Shown: positions 11,101 to 22,697 of the stretch, in pieces | How positions within the stretch are numbered: position 1 is the first letter of the stretch | Layout of the letters: the number at the start of each line of letters is the position of its first letter | From: Pythium myriotylum | Lineage: Eukaryota; Oomycota; Peronosporomycetes; Pythiales; Pythiaceae | Length of the DNA stretch: 64,000 bases | Direction of reading: 5' to 3' | Assembly (NCBI GenBank): GCA_023091665.1 | Contig: JALJCQ010000004.1 | Coordinates: forward strand, 1,116,001 to 1,180,000 | Notes under the pieces: generated by a model | Told to the model about the DNA's origin: nothing | Database searches by the model: none | The model's input: only the letters and a program-made list of their open reading frames with translations | Program-made: the position numbers and the translations under genes

Positions 11101-11921
11101 CTATCCGCGGCCCTCGATCTCCTTGAAAAATTGCTCTACAAACTGTTCCATGAACGCGTGGCGCTCTTCCGCGATTCTCTTGCCCGCATTCGTCTTCATC
11201 ATGCCTTTTAGTTTGAAGAGCTTCTCGTAGAAATGGTTGATAGTTGGCGCGGCACGGCTCTTGTCCATGTACTGTGCCTGGCTAACTTCTTCGGTGAGCG
11301 GGACATCCGGGTCGTAAAGCGCGCGCTTCTTGTGACCGCCGTACGTGAAGCATCGCGCAATGCCAATCGCGCCGATCGCGTCGAGTCGGTCTGCGTCCTG
11401 AACGCACCCAAACTCCACTGACGCGTCGTGACTGCCTCCCCCTAGCTCTTCCTTGAACCCCATCCGGTTGATGATCTCCATCACGCGCCCAATCTTCTCG
11501 TCGGGGACATTTTGCTCCTTGAGAAAGGTCTCGGCACGCTTCGTCGTGACCTCGTCGGTTTGGTACTTCCAGTCGTCGATGTCGTGGAGTAGCGCAGCCA
11601 GGTCCACAACTTCCAGCGACTCGGCGGTCACATTCTGTAGCTCACCATCAATTCCGAGCCTCGTTCGCCACAACCCAATGCTACACTTACTTCTTCTGTG
11701 GCGAGCGTCCGCGCGAGCGTCCAGACGCGCTCGATGTGGCGCCAGTCGTGGGAAGCGTCGTTCGACTGCAGTTGGCCCTTGACGTACTCGGCGGTTCGTT
11801 GCACGAGCGGTGACAGTGTCGAGTTGCTCACGGCGATGGTGAAGGAAGTCGGCGGAGCCATCGTGTACCTAGTGGCAATTGTGGAAATGCAGCGAGGGGA
11901 GACAGCTCTCGCGATCGCCAC
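11101..11921 (-). CDS. HD-domain phosphohydrolase
   Basis: Metal-dependent phosphohydrolase of the HD superfamily, close in motif pattern to the bacterial YedJ-like group; the substrate is not known. Two exons (11921-11691 and 11634-11101, 56-nt intron with donor GTAAGT and acceptor CTACAG) give 254 residues. The metal-binding pattern is clear: SHDWRHIERV in exon 1, LLHDIDDWKY at the start of exon 2, and QDADRLDAIGAIGIAR later. The first 20 residues before a second Met (MAPPTS, ATG at 11861) are Arg/Ser-rich and could be a mitochondrial presequence. The upstream region carries several E2F-like sequences, listed separately. Alternative: a nucleotide-pool enzyme of the SAMHD/HDDC type, but the motifs fit the small YedJ-like family better. 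Confidence 0.87.
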
Positions 11922-11951
11922 TTGCCAGTCATTCGCTGGAGGAGGTCACAG

Positions 11952-12018
11952 TTGGCGCGATGATTGGCGCCAGATGGGACCATTCAAGACACCAATGGCG
12001 CCAAAGCAAAATGGCGCG
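11952..12018. promoter_or_regulatory. Cluster of E2F-like GGCGC motifs
   Basis: Within 67 bp there are four copies of a TTGGCGC/ATGGCGC core: TTGGCGCG (11952), TTGGCGCCA (11964), TGGCGCCAAA (11996) and ATGGCGCG (12011). The third, read on the minus strand as TTTGGCGCC, matches the consensus TTTSSCGC of E2F/DP factors. The cluster lies 30-100 bp upstream of the HD hydrolase start (11921, minus strand), where a promoter is expected. E2F control is an inference from sequence only. Confidence 0.4.
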
Positions 12019-12069
12019 TCTTCAGATCTGATTAGATGGGGATGATGGACTAGGGTCTACAAATGCTCT

Positions 12070-13368
12070 TTATTCATCGCTCGCATCACTATCTTCGCCT
12101 TCATCGGCGTCTTCGTCTTCGTCACTTTCTCCATTGCCTTCTCCGTCGTCGCTGTCATCCTCCTCCTCGACTTCATCACCTGCGATCAGTCGAGCCAAGT
12201 TCGAGCTAGGGAACTCCACTTGGAAACTGGAGGCTTCCGGTGTCTTGCGAATCAGCTGTTGCAACGCGCTCACTGGAACTGGTAGCGTGAGCGACATCTT
12301 GTGGCTGGCCTCGATGAAAGATAGTTCAAGCGTCGTAATGGCCTCCCCATCTTTGACGACATTGTCCGACACAACTAGCTGAATTGCGTCCTCCGGCTTC
12401 TGAGCATCTTCGGCTCCCGCAAAATCAAACTGAACCTTCGACTTCTGCGTGCTTGACAAGCTGGCCAGGCTTTCTTCTGGAAACGGATCGCTGTCGATTG
12501 GCTTATGGTTCAGCCAAACGTTGACGAGAAAGGTGATCCGTCGACCGTTTTGGAGCTCCTTATACTTGCCACTCGACGTGAAGTCCGCGAAAGCATTGGC
12601 CAAGTCGCCTGGTGCACCATGCAGAAGCCGGCCATCGAAGCTAATGTGTTTCCCCAGCACGGGACGTGACACGTATCCTGTGCTGATCTCGCCTGCCCCG
12701 CACTCTTCGCTCCCTGTCTGAACGGGGCTTATCTTCTCAAGCACAACTGTGGGACCTCCGATGTCGCTCAGGTACGTAACCGTGCCGACATGCGGATGGA
12801 GATTGACGCGGTACTGGTCTTCAAGGCCGTAGTCCCGGTCCCAGTGGAAGGCGACGTCGTCATTGGTCTTACCAGCATCCAGAACAAGCGTCCACCACTC
12901 AGCGCCAGACTTTTCAGGGTTGTACTCCTTCACATCGCGCGTGTGGAAGTCGAAGACTTCGCGCGCCATCCGCTCCAGCACACAGCGTGGCTCCATCGTC
13001 GCCGGGAGGAAGAACGTCGTCCCCGTGCTGTACTCGGCGTTCTCGATCTCGCGGGCAGTGAACGCAGTCTCGCAGTCCTGCACTAGCTGCACGTAGCTCT
13101 CCTCATCTGGCACGCGGAGAGCCGAGTGGAGCGACCGGAAGCTGTAGTCCAGCGTGCCAGTCACGCCGTGGGGGCGGCCGAAGTTGTCAATGTCGAGTTG
13201 TAACGGCTCCTCCTCGCCGTCCTCACTCTCCTCTTCGCCGTCCTCGCTGGAGACTTCGGCCTGCTCGTCGACGTGGATCTTGCGCTTCTTGGACGCCTCT
13301 AGCTTGGCGGCGTCCACCTCGCGCTTGCCGCCCGCCACCGCCGCTGCTGTCTTCTTGTCGCTGCCCAT
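12070..13368 (-). CDS. 2OG-Fe(II) oxygenase-like protein with acidic tails
   Basis: Single-exon gene for a 432-residue protein of uncertain function. The N-terminus is Lys-rich with a possible nuclear localisation signal (SKKRKI, near residue 30), then an acidic Glu/Ser/Asp run. The central part has the layout of a double-stranded beta-helix 2-oxoglutarate/iron dioxygenase: HWDRD (His175, Asp177), then HGAPGD (His250), then GRRITFLVNVWLNHKP with the Arg expected to bind 2-oxoglutarate (about 276). The C-terminus is an Asp/Glu/Ser tail of about 40 residues. It starts only 105 bp from the KAP3 start on the other strand. The start is the ATG at 13368; the frame extends a few codons upstream without an ATG. 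The His-Asp-His-Arg spacing is plausible for an active enzyme, but I cannot assign a substrate. Confidence 0.7.
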   Translation of the reverse strand: MGSDKKTAAAVAGGKREVDAAKLEASKKRKIHVDEQAEVSSEDGEEESEDGEEEPLQLDIDNFGRPHGVTGTLDYSFRSLHSALRVPDEESYVQLVQDCETAFTAREIENAEYSTGTTFFLPATMEPRCVLERMAREVFDFHTRDVKEYNPEKSGAEWWTLVLDAGKTNDDVAFHWDRDYGLEDQYRVNLHPHVGTVTYLSDIGGPTVVLEKISPVQTGSEECGAGEISTGYVSRPVLGKHISFDGRLLHGAPGDLANAFADFTSSGKYKELQNGRRITFLVNVWLNHKPIDSDPFPEESLASLSSTQKSKVQFDFAGAEDAQKPEDAIQLVVSDNVVKDGEAITTLELSFIEASHKMSLTLPVPVSALQQLIRKTPEASSFQVEFPSSNLARLIAGDEVEEEDDSDDGEGNGESDEDEDADEGEDSDASDE

Positions 13369-13473
13369 TCTTGCTCGTTCAGTCAATGGCAGCCAATCAC
13401 ACCAAGTGCATCAGAAACTGAGACTGAGCGGAGCAGTTGGCGTCGTTTCGCGTCCGCCACAATCCAGATCGCC

Positions 13474-15638
13474 ATGAGCAGCTCACGCTCGTCTCGAAGC
13501 GCCAGCTCAGCCGCCGTGTCTTCTGCAGGCGATGGGAAGGTCTCCAAGCCCCGCAAGATCACGGCTCGTGCCGACGACCTGGACTCGTACATGGAGAAGC
13601 TGTACGACGAAGACGTCGAGTCCAAGCTGGATGGGGCCAAGATGATCCTGCAGCTCGCCGAGTATGCAGGCAACATCGAGATGCTCATCCAGAATGAATC
13701 CCTCATGGTGAGAAGTCGGCGTGCTTTAGACGTTCTTTTGACATTTGATAGATATCGGTGCATAGTCTCTCCTCTCTCGTGTCTTGAACGACGAGTACAA
13801 GAAGAACTACGACTTCTCACTCACGATGATGCGCATCTTTTGGTGCTTCTCCAACTTCCTCCAGCTTCATCCAATCCTTGCCAACTATCGCATTGGCGCT
13901 GTTACATTAAAAATCGTCGAGTTCGAGATCAAACGTCACGAGCTGCGTGTGGAGGAAGAGAAAACGCTTGAGAAAACCCTCTGTAACACCGACGAAGAGC
14001 GAGACAAGGTCGATCGCGAAAAGAAACGCAATAAAAAGCGCATGAAGAAGCAGGATCAACTCCTTTACGTCTGCTTCAGTGTTCTTCTCAACTTAGCTGA
14101 AGATATTCACACGGAACGAAAGATGGTTAAACGCAAGATTGTCACCTTTCTCGCCAAAGTATGGAACCACATGCTGAAGTTGTTTGAACTTGCGATAACA
14201 GTCGACGATTTTTGCGCAGATGCTTGACCGCGTGGATCCAGATCTCGTCATTTTGACAATAGCGTTTTTGAAGAAGCTGAGTATCTTTGAAGAGAACAAA
14301 GATGCTATGGCAGAACTTTGTGTCATTGAGAAACTAATTCGCTACGTTCGCTCCAACCACGACAAAACCATACAAGTAAGCAGCGTGGAAACATCCGCTC
14401 AGAACATGCCTATTGACAAACCTGGTCTCTCGTAGATGGCTCTGAAGTTGCTCTTCAATTTGTCCTTTGATCCAGCATTACGTGAAGTTCTCGTGAAGAA
14501 CAGTCTCATTCCCAAGCTTGTAGAGCTGCTGAAGAAACCTCCATTTCGAGCTCTGTCCCTTCGAATCTTGTACCACCTAAGCATGGACGACCGCTGCAAG
14601 TCCATGTTTACATACACTGAGGCTATTCCGATCGTCATGCAGCTCGTGGTAAGACAGACCAGTCCTACAATCTGCTTGCCACGACGTACTCATGAGACTC
14701 ACACAGTGATTTCGTAGATTAACTTCCCTCAGAACATCGTCGCAAAAGAATTGGCTGCTCTGGCTGTGAACTTGAGTCATAACTCACGTAATGCCGAGAT
14801 GATGTGCCAAAACAGAGGGTTGGAAGCTTTGACTGCCCGAGTCTTCCGCACGCGCGACACGCTTCTAATGAAGGTCATTCGCAATCTTGCCGTATGGACG
14901 TACACGCTCCAGGAAGATCTCGTTAGCGAAAAAATGTACAAGTATCGAGGGATGTGGGCCCCGTTTGTAATCCCAATGATCGAGTTGCTCTTGAGCACGG
15001 ACAACCACGATTTTGCGATTGAAGTGCTGGGAACATTGTCCAACCTCACGCCAAGTGATTTGCCAGCTAAGACTTCGTGGGACAAGCTGGTGATCGACAA
15101 TAATCTTGTCCCATTTCTCAGCAAGCTCCTCGTGCCTGGCTTCTCGCAAGATGACATGGTGCTGGAAGTCGTCCTCCTCGTTGGTGCGCTTGCGCTCGAG
15201 CCGAAGTGCGCCCCACTCCTCGCAACTTCTCGCCTCCTGCGCACCTTTCACGCTCTATTCCAAGAAAAACAGCACGATAATGAGCTTACCTTGCAGCTAT
15301 TGTACGCGATTTACCGACTGCTTCGACATCCTGAAACGTTCGACGAGATAATTTATGGCATCGGCTTCGTACCAGATCTGCTTCTTGCAGCTGACGCACC
15401 AAACATTGAGGTTCGACGGATGTGTGACGTCGTGATGGATTTGATTTTAGACCGTGATATCAAGAATGGCAGCGTGGGTGAATGCGGAAGGATGATCCGC
15501 CAGAGGCGATTTGAAATCCACAATGCCGAGTACTTGGAAATGATTCACGACGAGGCTCGCGCTGCAGCACGAGGACGCCCATCCTCAGACTTTGATCGTT
15601 ACTCAAAAGCAACATGCGATGGCGAAAATGATGAGTAA
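13474..15638 (+). CDS. KIFAP3: Kinesin-associated protein 3 (KAP3)
   Basis: Armadillo-repeat accessory subunit of heterotrimeric kinesin-2, the anterograde motor of intraflagellar transport; it links the motor heterodimer to cargo. Five exons (13474-13707, 13766-14158, 14220-14375, 14436-14648, 14718-15638) encode 638 residues; human KIFAP3 has 792. Family landmarks are in the expected order: DDLDSYMEKLYDEDVESKLDGA near residue 35, LANYRIGAVTLKIVEFEIKRHE, LLYVCFSVLLNLAEDIHTERKM, LTIAFLKKLSIFEENKDAM, LKLLFNLSFDPALREVL and ELAALAVNLSHNSRNAEMM. The armadillo solenoid covers nearly the whole protein; the C-terminal tail is shorter than in animals. All introns are about 58-69 nt and end in TAG or CAG. 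The gene implies motile cilia in the life cycle. Confidence 0.95.
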
Positions 15639-15706
15639 GGGCATCCCAGTCTCGCTTTACAAACCAACCGCAGACTTCAAAACGTTCATTTTGAACTTAA
15701 AAAATA

Positions 15707-18700
15707 TCACCAATTTCTTCTTCGACGACGAGTTGCGTACCCATAGATACCTTTCAAATCAGAGATTTCGCGTGGCATGATCTTCTGCGACCAGTACAAG
15801 TTGTTTCTACTGTTCACTGACGCTGCCGGTGGGAACACGTATACGTCGATATCGCGATTTTCCGCTACCTCGAAATGTAAAACAAAAGTACGGTATTTGC
15901 TCTTGTGCCCAAATTCTGCGATGTGATTGACAAACTTTCCGTTCTCGAATGGTGCCTCGATGCGGAAGAAGAAAATGTTCGGATCGTTTGACGAGACAAA
16001 CTCTTGCTCGAATTTTGGCATTGGAGCACGTCCAATTTGAATCAGTGTCAACTGCTTGGGCCACGAGATACCATGCGATGCTTCAGGTACTCGCCCAGGA
16101 ATTGCCCACCGCCCGTCAGCAAAGTATTCGACGCGACGATAACGGTCCCCGAAGTCATCAACTTTGATAGAACAACTCCAATCCAGATCTTGCATAGGGG
16201 CAAACTGCTTATCCTGCACATCCGTCGGAGTTGGATCCAGTCCTTTGTCGATTAAATCAACGAGGAAGGATAAAGCACGAGAAGTTGCCAACGCATGCAC
16301 TTCGTGCTCTGTCTCTCCATCCACGCGATATACAGCATGCTCCCCAAAATACATCACACAGTGAAGTTTGGCCGCTGTCTTAGCCTCAACCATTCGATTG
16401 AGACCTTTCGTTGGTGGAGGCGGCTCGACCACCGTTTCAATCTACAGGACGAAAACAGGTAACTTCGTCAACCTTCACCCTCGCTGATATACTCCATCGC
16501 TTTTCACACGTACCTTTACGATATTTGCTAAGCGAAGGGCATTGAAGGAGTCCATCGGATTGTGGATGCCGAGCTCTTTCATGTGATAGAAGTGCATCAG
16601 CTCCACCCAAATTTGACGAATTTTATCGAGTTCTTCCAACAACCCTTCAACAGCCTTATCACATGCTTCTGGCTTAGATCGCGCGGTCGCTTTGAAATGC
16701 ACAACGTCGTTGACCGATGCATACACATTGAATGTTTCCCCTCGAAGAAGCTCGAGCCGAATACTAGCCTGTACGTTGGGCACAATCCTCGTATTGTGAT
16801 GTCCTTGGTACTTCAGTGCGCCACGGATTCCACTAATTCCAGTGCACAGTTCATCTTCTGGTGTGAATAGACTGCGAATTATCGCTCTAAATTTCGCGTC
16901 ATCCCCATCGCCACTTTCCGAAGCAATCGGATACGGGTGGTTCAAGATATCCTCAACTCGACCCCGCGAGTGCCTCTCATCTCTAGTCGAAGCTTCAGAT
17001 GGTTCCTCTGATTTCAGCTGAGGATGCCAATCATCATCATCATCACTGTAACCCCCACCAAAGTCGTCTGAATCGTCATCGCCTGAATCGTCACTACACA
17101 CTATCATGTTCGACACCCGAGTTGGAGCCTTGGCAGGCGCGGGGGTCTGCCCAGTTTTAGCATGGTCACTACTGGGACGAGTACCTGCTGCAATTGCTCC
17201 CGATTGCATGGGACCGGATCTGCCTGCTGACGAAAGTCCTTTGGCTGTGGGCTTTCCGACGAGTGTGCTCTCCTCTCGGACTTTCTTAATCCATTCAAGA
17301 AGGTCACGGAACTCTTCCCCCGCAGCACGTTTCGCCATCTTCATGTTCAAGCAAACTTGCCGCACCGCGACCTGAGTTCGAATCCTGATCAGATACTCAG
17401 ATAACGCCCCCTTAGGCTTCTCGTCGTCTTGCACGAAGCTACTGGCTGCTCTGTCCTTCCGCGTCTCATTTGCAGCACTTAGACTTGCATCTGCTTGAGG
17501 TACACGCTGGATGTGCTTTCTTCTCATTATTGCAATGTATGTGTCCACCAAAGTGGACCAGTCACCATAAATACCGTCGAGCCATCTAGTGAACGTGTTT
17601 GTCACGTGCGCAGAAGCTTCGTCCAGCGACTTGCTAGTGTTAGTGATGTTGAGAATCCCTTCTAATCCCGCCAAGATACAAACAAAGCTGCCCGAGTTTG
17701 GAGATCGAGTGATTTTGCGAACAAACTGCAGTTTGCGAGATCGTGAGTTCGAGCACGGACAACTTATGACTTCAAGAACACTCACCTTCAGTCGAGAATT
17801 GAGAGCCACCTCCTTCTCGAGGATCTCGTGGTTCCAGTCCAGCTGGATTCCCGCCATGACGTCTTGCCGGCTTCGGAAAAGAAAGCGGACTAGTTCTTGG
17901 TAAGCCTCGACTTGGTTTTTTTCCTTCCGTTCTTCCTCCTCCGGATCACGAGGAGGCAAGCGCTCTTCACCTTTCACATCCTTAAAGAATGCTGGCCGAT
18001 CAGGTCGAGCCTCTGCGCTGTTGTTGTTAGCAGTGGTTCTACGACGCGACTTATCTGGTTCCACATCTCGATTCTCTTCAACTGAAACTTCGAGCGGTCT
18101 TTTCCGTTCATTCGAGACAATGTAAGAGTCTTCTTCCAGCGGTGCATTCTTCCTTTCCTCATCATATACTTCAGCTTCGGGGTAGCTTTGCTCGAAGTGA
18201 TGAGTATCGTGATTGGGATGGTTCTCTTGGATGATGGCTTGAACGTCGTCGCTTGGATAAATGTGACGACTGTTTCTGATCGCGACCAAATTATTCATGA
18301 AATCTGCAACTGAATGGGCAGCCATGTTCCGCGCGCTGATGATGTCGGACTGGAGCTCTGACACGACGGTGATTCCGTCAATTTGTGCATCCGCACGAAT
18401 CATAGGGCTATCGTTATTGGAACTGTGCTGGATGGGATAGTGATGAACTTTCTGCAAACGAACAGTTAGACAGAATCTTCCTCGTACAGACCAAACTTCT
18501 CGATGCGTACCATGCCCTCTCGTACCAACACATCGATGGCACGCCTGCGAGCGTCGCGGTTGTGCTCCGGTTGTGGATAATGGCATTGGTGTTGCAGTTC
18601 ATCAAGAAGACGGCCGAATAGACGACGACACTCTTCCAACGCCTTCAGTAGCTGGTACAGAGCACTCATCGTAGCGTCGCGATCGCTTGATGCGTCATAC

Positions 18701-20659
18701 TGAAAGAACCAATGAAGGAGACGGACACGAGCCCGAAATTGAATGGTTCCTCGGTGAGTTTGTGCCGTCAAGACATCTCTGTATAACTGCATATAAGTGT
18801 CCGATTATATCATAAAAAAATGATACTACTTTTCGGGCACATACCTTAACTCCGGGAGCAAGCATAAACTCGTTGCTCATCGTAGCCAACGGAGTTGAAT
18901 GAATTGTTGACTGAAGCTGCCGAATCGTACCTTCGACATCTTGACCCGGGTCAAACATGGCAGACAGAAAAGCTTTGGCCTCGTCAGGACTATACTTGGC
19001 GGTTATAGGGTTGAACGCCACGACATCAGTGCGCTTAAGCTTGTTCTTTGCGCCACTTGTGCGAGCAGCACGGACTTGTTCGGTCTCGCTTGATGGGTTA
19101 CCCAGTGCGCTTACTCCCTCTTCTTTATCGACATCTATTGAGCGAAGCTTTCCACTGGCATCGTCGGTTGCATGCGGCATTGTTGTCATAGGCACACGAG
19201 GTATTGACGGATCAGCCGCATCAGTAGACGAAGGCAAACCAGATGGCGCATCCCCAAGGCTCAACTCCTTCAAACCATGCTTTGTCTTCACCAAAACAGA
19301 GCCACTGGGAGCAGTGATGGTAATTTCTTTTGCATGCTTTTCGTACCGCCGCTGACGATCTGCCTGAAGTGATTCGGGGGCAAGCTGCTCACTCGTCATG
19401 TCGCAAAGCGTCGTCACACTGATCGACCCGGAGAGCACATCTCGCCGAAGCTGTTTGTTGTTCGGGTTTATGATGTTGCTTCTCAGCATTCGTGCATGCT
19501 GCATAAACTCTTTCCTGATGGTTGCATTGTTTGCTGTTGATGTCGATTGAAGCTTCCTTGCGTATGTCGTCACCAGCCTCTCCGCTATGGATCGACTTCG
19601 GCTAGCTATTTCTGAGATCCAGAATCCGTCAGAAGTAAAACCATCGACGAGCCCTTCTATGAACTTGGTTAGCACTTCATGAGCCTGCGGAAGCCACTTC
19701 ATTTCCTGAGGAGACAGGATGTCTCTCCACCGCAAGTCAACATCCGTTGGTCGCGGCTGTACCGGCTGTTGAAGTTGCGGATCATCGGCTGGGAAGATGG
19801 ATTCGCCTGTGAGATCTAACCGCCGTTCAACGTCTTCGCCGTCGTCATCCAGGCCTTCCCCATCATCCATGTCTTCGTCTTCATCGTCGCAAGCAGAGGG
19901 TTCAGCCATAGCGGCGAACCATGCTTGGAACTTCATCGCGAACTTGTATCGCTCATCACGGTGCACTGCCTCCGTAATTGCCTTCGTCTTATGTACGCAA
20001 AAACCTAGCAACTTCTTGTGGCGTGCCAATCGCTGGGTGACCATCGTTCTATTGCGACTGAGAAGCTTATCATAGGTTAGCTTCAGATCAGCGTAAGTTC
20101 TCTGAAGGCAGTCGAGCGTCTTTAGCACTGTTCCATGGGTGACTCCTCTAGTTGGGTCAACCTGGACGAGTGAATCCATCCGCACAAAGCGGAGACTCGC
20201 CACGCCTGCGCCGCGGAGTCTCACTGCTTCACATGCACCGAGAATTCTCTTTCGCAGCGGAGTAAGCCCATGCGATGGGGCGATCAACACGTCGTCCCCA
20301 TTCAAGCCCACGAGAACGTCCTCCACGCCAATCCCTTGCAGCGCCGCCACCTGCGAAACCGGCGCCACCTGCAGCGGAACAAAGCGTGCATCCACGCGCG
20401 TCCGGTCAAGCGGCTTTAGGTCTTTGACGCAGATGAGATGGGACCCGTAGAGCGGAAGCAGGTCGAAGCCGAGCTGCGAGATCTCGGTCACTGGGCTCGC
20501 CTGGGGCCGCACGGTCAGGTGGACTTCGTAGGGACGCCCGAGCCCCACGAAGTCGCGCGTGGCCAAGCGCACGGCGATGATCCAACGCTGGAGATCGATC
20601 TCGAAGGCCGCGCGCTCGCTGAGCAGAGCCGCGTCGCCCGGCGGTCGCGGCGCTGCCAT
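15707..20659 (-). CDS. Large TFIIS-central-domain-like protein
   Basis: A 1,567-residue protein from five exons: 20659-18845, 18786-18511, 18451-17786, 17725-16514 and 16441-15707; the four introns are 58-72 nt. No full-length family is recognised. N-terminal region, residues about 15-200: compact, with a PDZ-like segment (GVEDVLVGLNGDDVL ... LRKRILGA). Residues about 290-420 hold an acidic linker. Residues about 440-560 resemble the TFIIS central domain: EFMQHARMLRSNI, then RRDVLSGSISVTTLCDMTSEQLA, the pattern of proteins that bind RNA polymerase II. Later parts are helical and charged, with an acidic SDDSGDDDSDD block and a globular C-terminal domain (exon 5, residues about 1325-1567) ending in Arg-rich YATRRRRRN. 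A nuclear role in transcription is a reasonable inference. An alternative start is the ATG at 20671. The 3' end lies 68 bp from that of KAP3. Confidence 0.7.
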
Positions 20660-20867
20660 CGCTGGTGTCATGTCCGAGATGCCACCGTTGCCACAGTGGG
20701 GGCTGGCAGCGACAGGCTGCCTGCCGTGTTTTGGTAAAATGGAACTGCGAGGCCAGAATAAGGTGGATTGGAAGGTAAATGCGACTGAACTAGGTGAGAT
20801 CGTCAGGTAGAAGTGAGCTCCAGATTGAAGTGAACCATAAATAATAATGACATATTTTGCTCGCAGG

Positions 20868-22578
20868 TCAGGCGCAGACACCCGAGTGGCCGTACGAGTG
20901 CACATCCCGTGAATATCCGTAGTGGATGAGAGGTGGGGGAGGTGCCTCGAAGTTGAAACCGGAGAACTCGTCGCACAAGGTTGAGGAAGGGCTATCAACA
21001 CTGCCGATTGACAGGCGAGTGAACTCGGCGGCGAAGTTTTCTGCATTCTCCTACGGCAATACGAAAAGTCAGCAGAAGCTTTATAGTCCTACACCGAGTG
21101 ATTGCATACGTACAATTGAGTCCGTGGTTTCGCACGGCTGGATCGGAGGGAAGACTTCGCGGAAAGTAACCATTTCCCAGTCGATTCGTCTGAAGAAAGG
21201 ATGCCGACGAACCTCTCTACTATCCTCTTTGGATCCAATGCGCTGCGACGGATCAAGAGTGAGCAATCTTGCCAGCAGATCTTGAGCATCGCGGCTTATA
21301 TGGTTCGGAAACGTGAGTGGTTTGGTTAGGATATTCTTCCGCATCAACTGGAGGTTCTCGTTATACCACGGGGGTAGACCAGTCAGCATTTCGTACAACA
21401 CTGCACCAAACGACCACCAGTCCACGGCACTGCCGTATCCTTTGTCCTGAAAAACTTCTGGCGCTGCCCAACCATTCAATTCATGCTTGTTAGACGTTTC
21501 TCACCACTAGCTCACACGAAGTTTCGCACATACCGAGATATTCGTAACTTCCGCAGATTGTTGACGCCCCGACGGTTGCTTCTGTGATTCCAAACTTGCT
21601 GAGACCGAAATCGACAAGCTTGAGGTGACCTTGCGCTGTTAACAGGATATTCTCAGGTTTCAAGTCTCGGTAGATGATGCCGTGCCGGTGGAGATGCTCA
21701 AGAGCAAGCACAAGCTCAGCAGCGTAGAACATCGCGACATCCTCTGTGAAGCGATCGGCGGCTTGTAAATGTCCAGAAAGTTCGCCCCCTGGACAGTAGT
21801 CCATCACTAAATACAAGTTGGATGGGGTTTGAAATGCCCAGTGAAGGTGTACTGTTCCGAAGGAAAAACGAAGTGAATAGTGAGCAAACACCTTAGTCGA
21901 GTTTGTGTGCTTACCGAGTGAGTGGTGATTTGTTCCACCAAGCACGTCTCGTTCAGATAGCACCATGTCGCTCTGGTTGGTGTCTTTTACTCGTCTCTTG
22001 CTGACAATCTTCATAGCATACAGTTTGTCGTCGCGCCGATTCCGCACGAGAATCACACGGCCCATTCCTCCGACTCCAATAACCTTCAAGTAATCGAAGT
22101 CCTGTGGAGTCATACGGCCCAACTCTTGTTGCATCATGTCGGGCGTCGTCCGTCCGTTCCTATCGACAGGGCTCTCGGACTGAAGGGCGATTGCCTTCGC
22201 TGCGTGGGCGCGACGTTTCACAAGAAGGAGCTGCTCTTCTCCATCGACTACGTCTGTCGTGATTCGGCGAATCTTGCGTCCACGAGGATCCAGCGCGCTG
22301 GGCAGCATCATGAGGTTATCACGAATCGGGTCGTGGAACTTGATGGGGCTGGAGCAGTCCGAATCAGAAAGTGCGGACGCGCTGAGTTCCTGCTTGCGGA
22401 GCATCCCGATGGGTGTGAGCTCGTGGACGAGATCGCTCGGCGCGTCGTGCCTCGTGGAGCTCTCGGCCATGGAGGCCCGTCGCGGCCGAGCGTCGGCCGC
22501 GCGCGCCTCTTCCTGTCGCTGGCGCATCCACGAGCGCTGCCTGCGCGTCGTCGCGGGGGCTGATTGCTGCGTGCCCAT
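20868..22578 (-). CDS. AGC-family serine/threonine protein kinase
   Basis: Four exons (22578-21915, 21851-21534, 21463-21114, 21050-20868) give 504 residues. The N-terminus MGTQQSAP has the Gly-2 and Ser-6 context of N-myristoylation, suggesting membrane attachment. Residues about 1-155 are a low-complexity regulatory region. Kinase domain from about 160: glycine loop IGVGGMGRV, lysine AMKIV, catalytic loop YRDLKPEN, DFGLSKFG, and activation segment STICGSYEYLAPEVF with the AGC-type phospho-Thr/Ser position before CGS. An AGC C-terminal extension follows, with hydrophobic motif FSGFNF followed by Glu rather than Ser/Thr, as in atypical PKCs and PRKs, so this position would not need phosphorylation. 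PKA-, PKG- or S6K-like subfamily membership cannot be decided by eye. The upstream region has two perfect palindromes. Confidence 0.9.
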
Positions 22579-22697
22579 GGTTCGGCCACTGTCGTCAATT
22601 CGGATGGCGACTGTTTCAGCTTGTTTGCCCTCTCAATCGAAAATGTGCGACGTGCGAAGAGGACCTCCTCAGGCGAAAACAAAGCGGATTTATTTCT

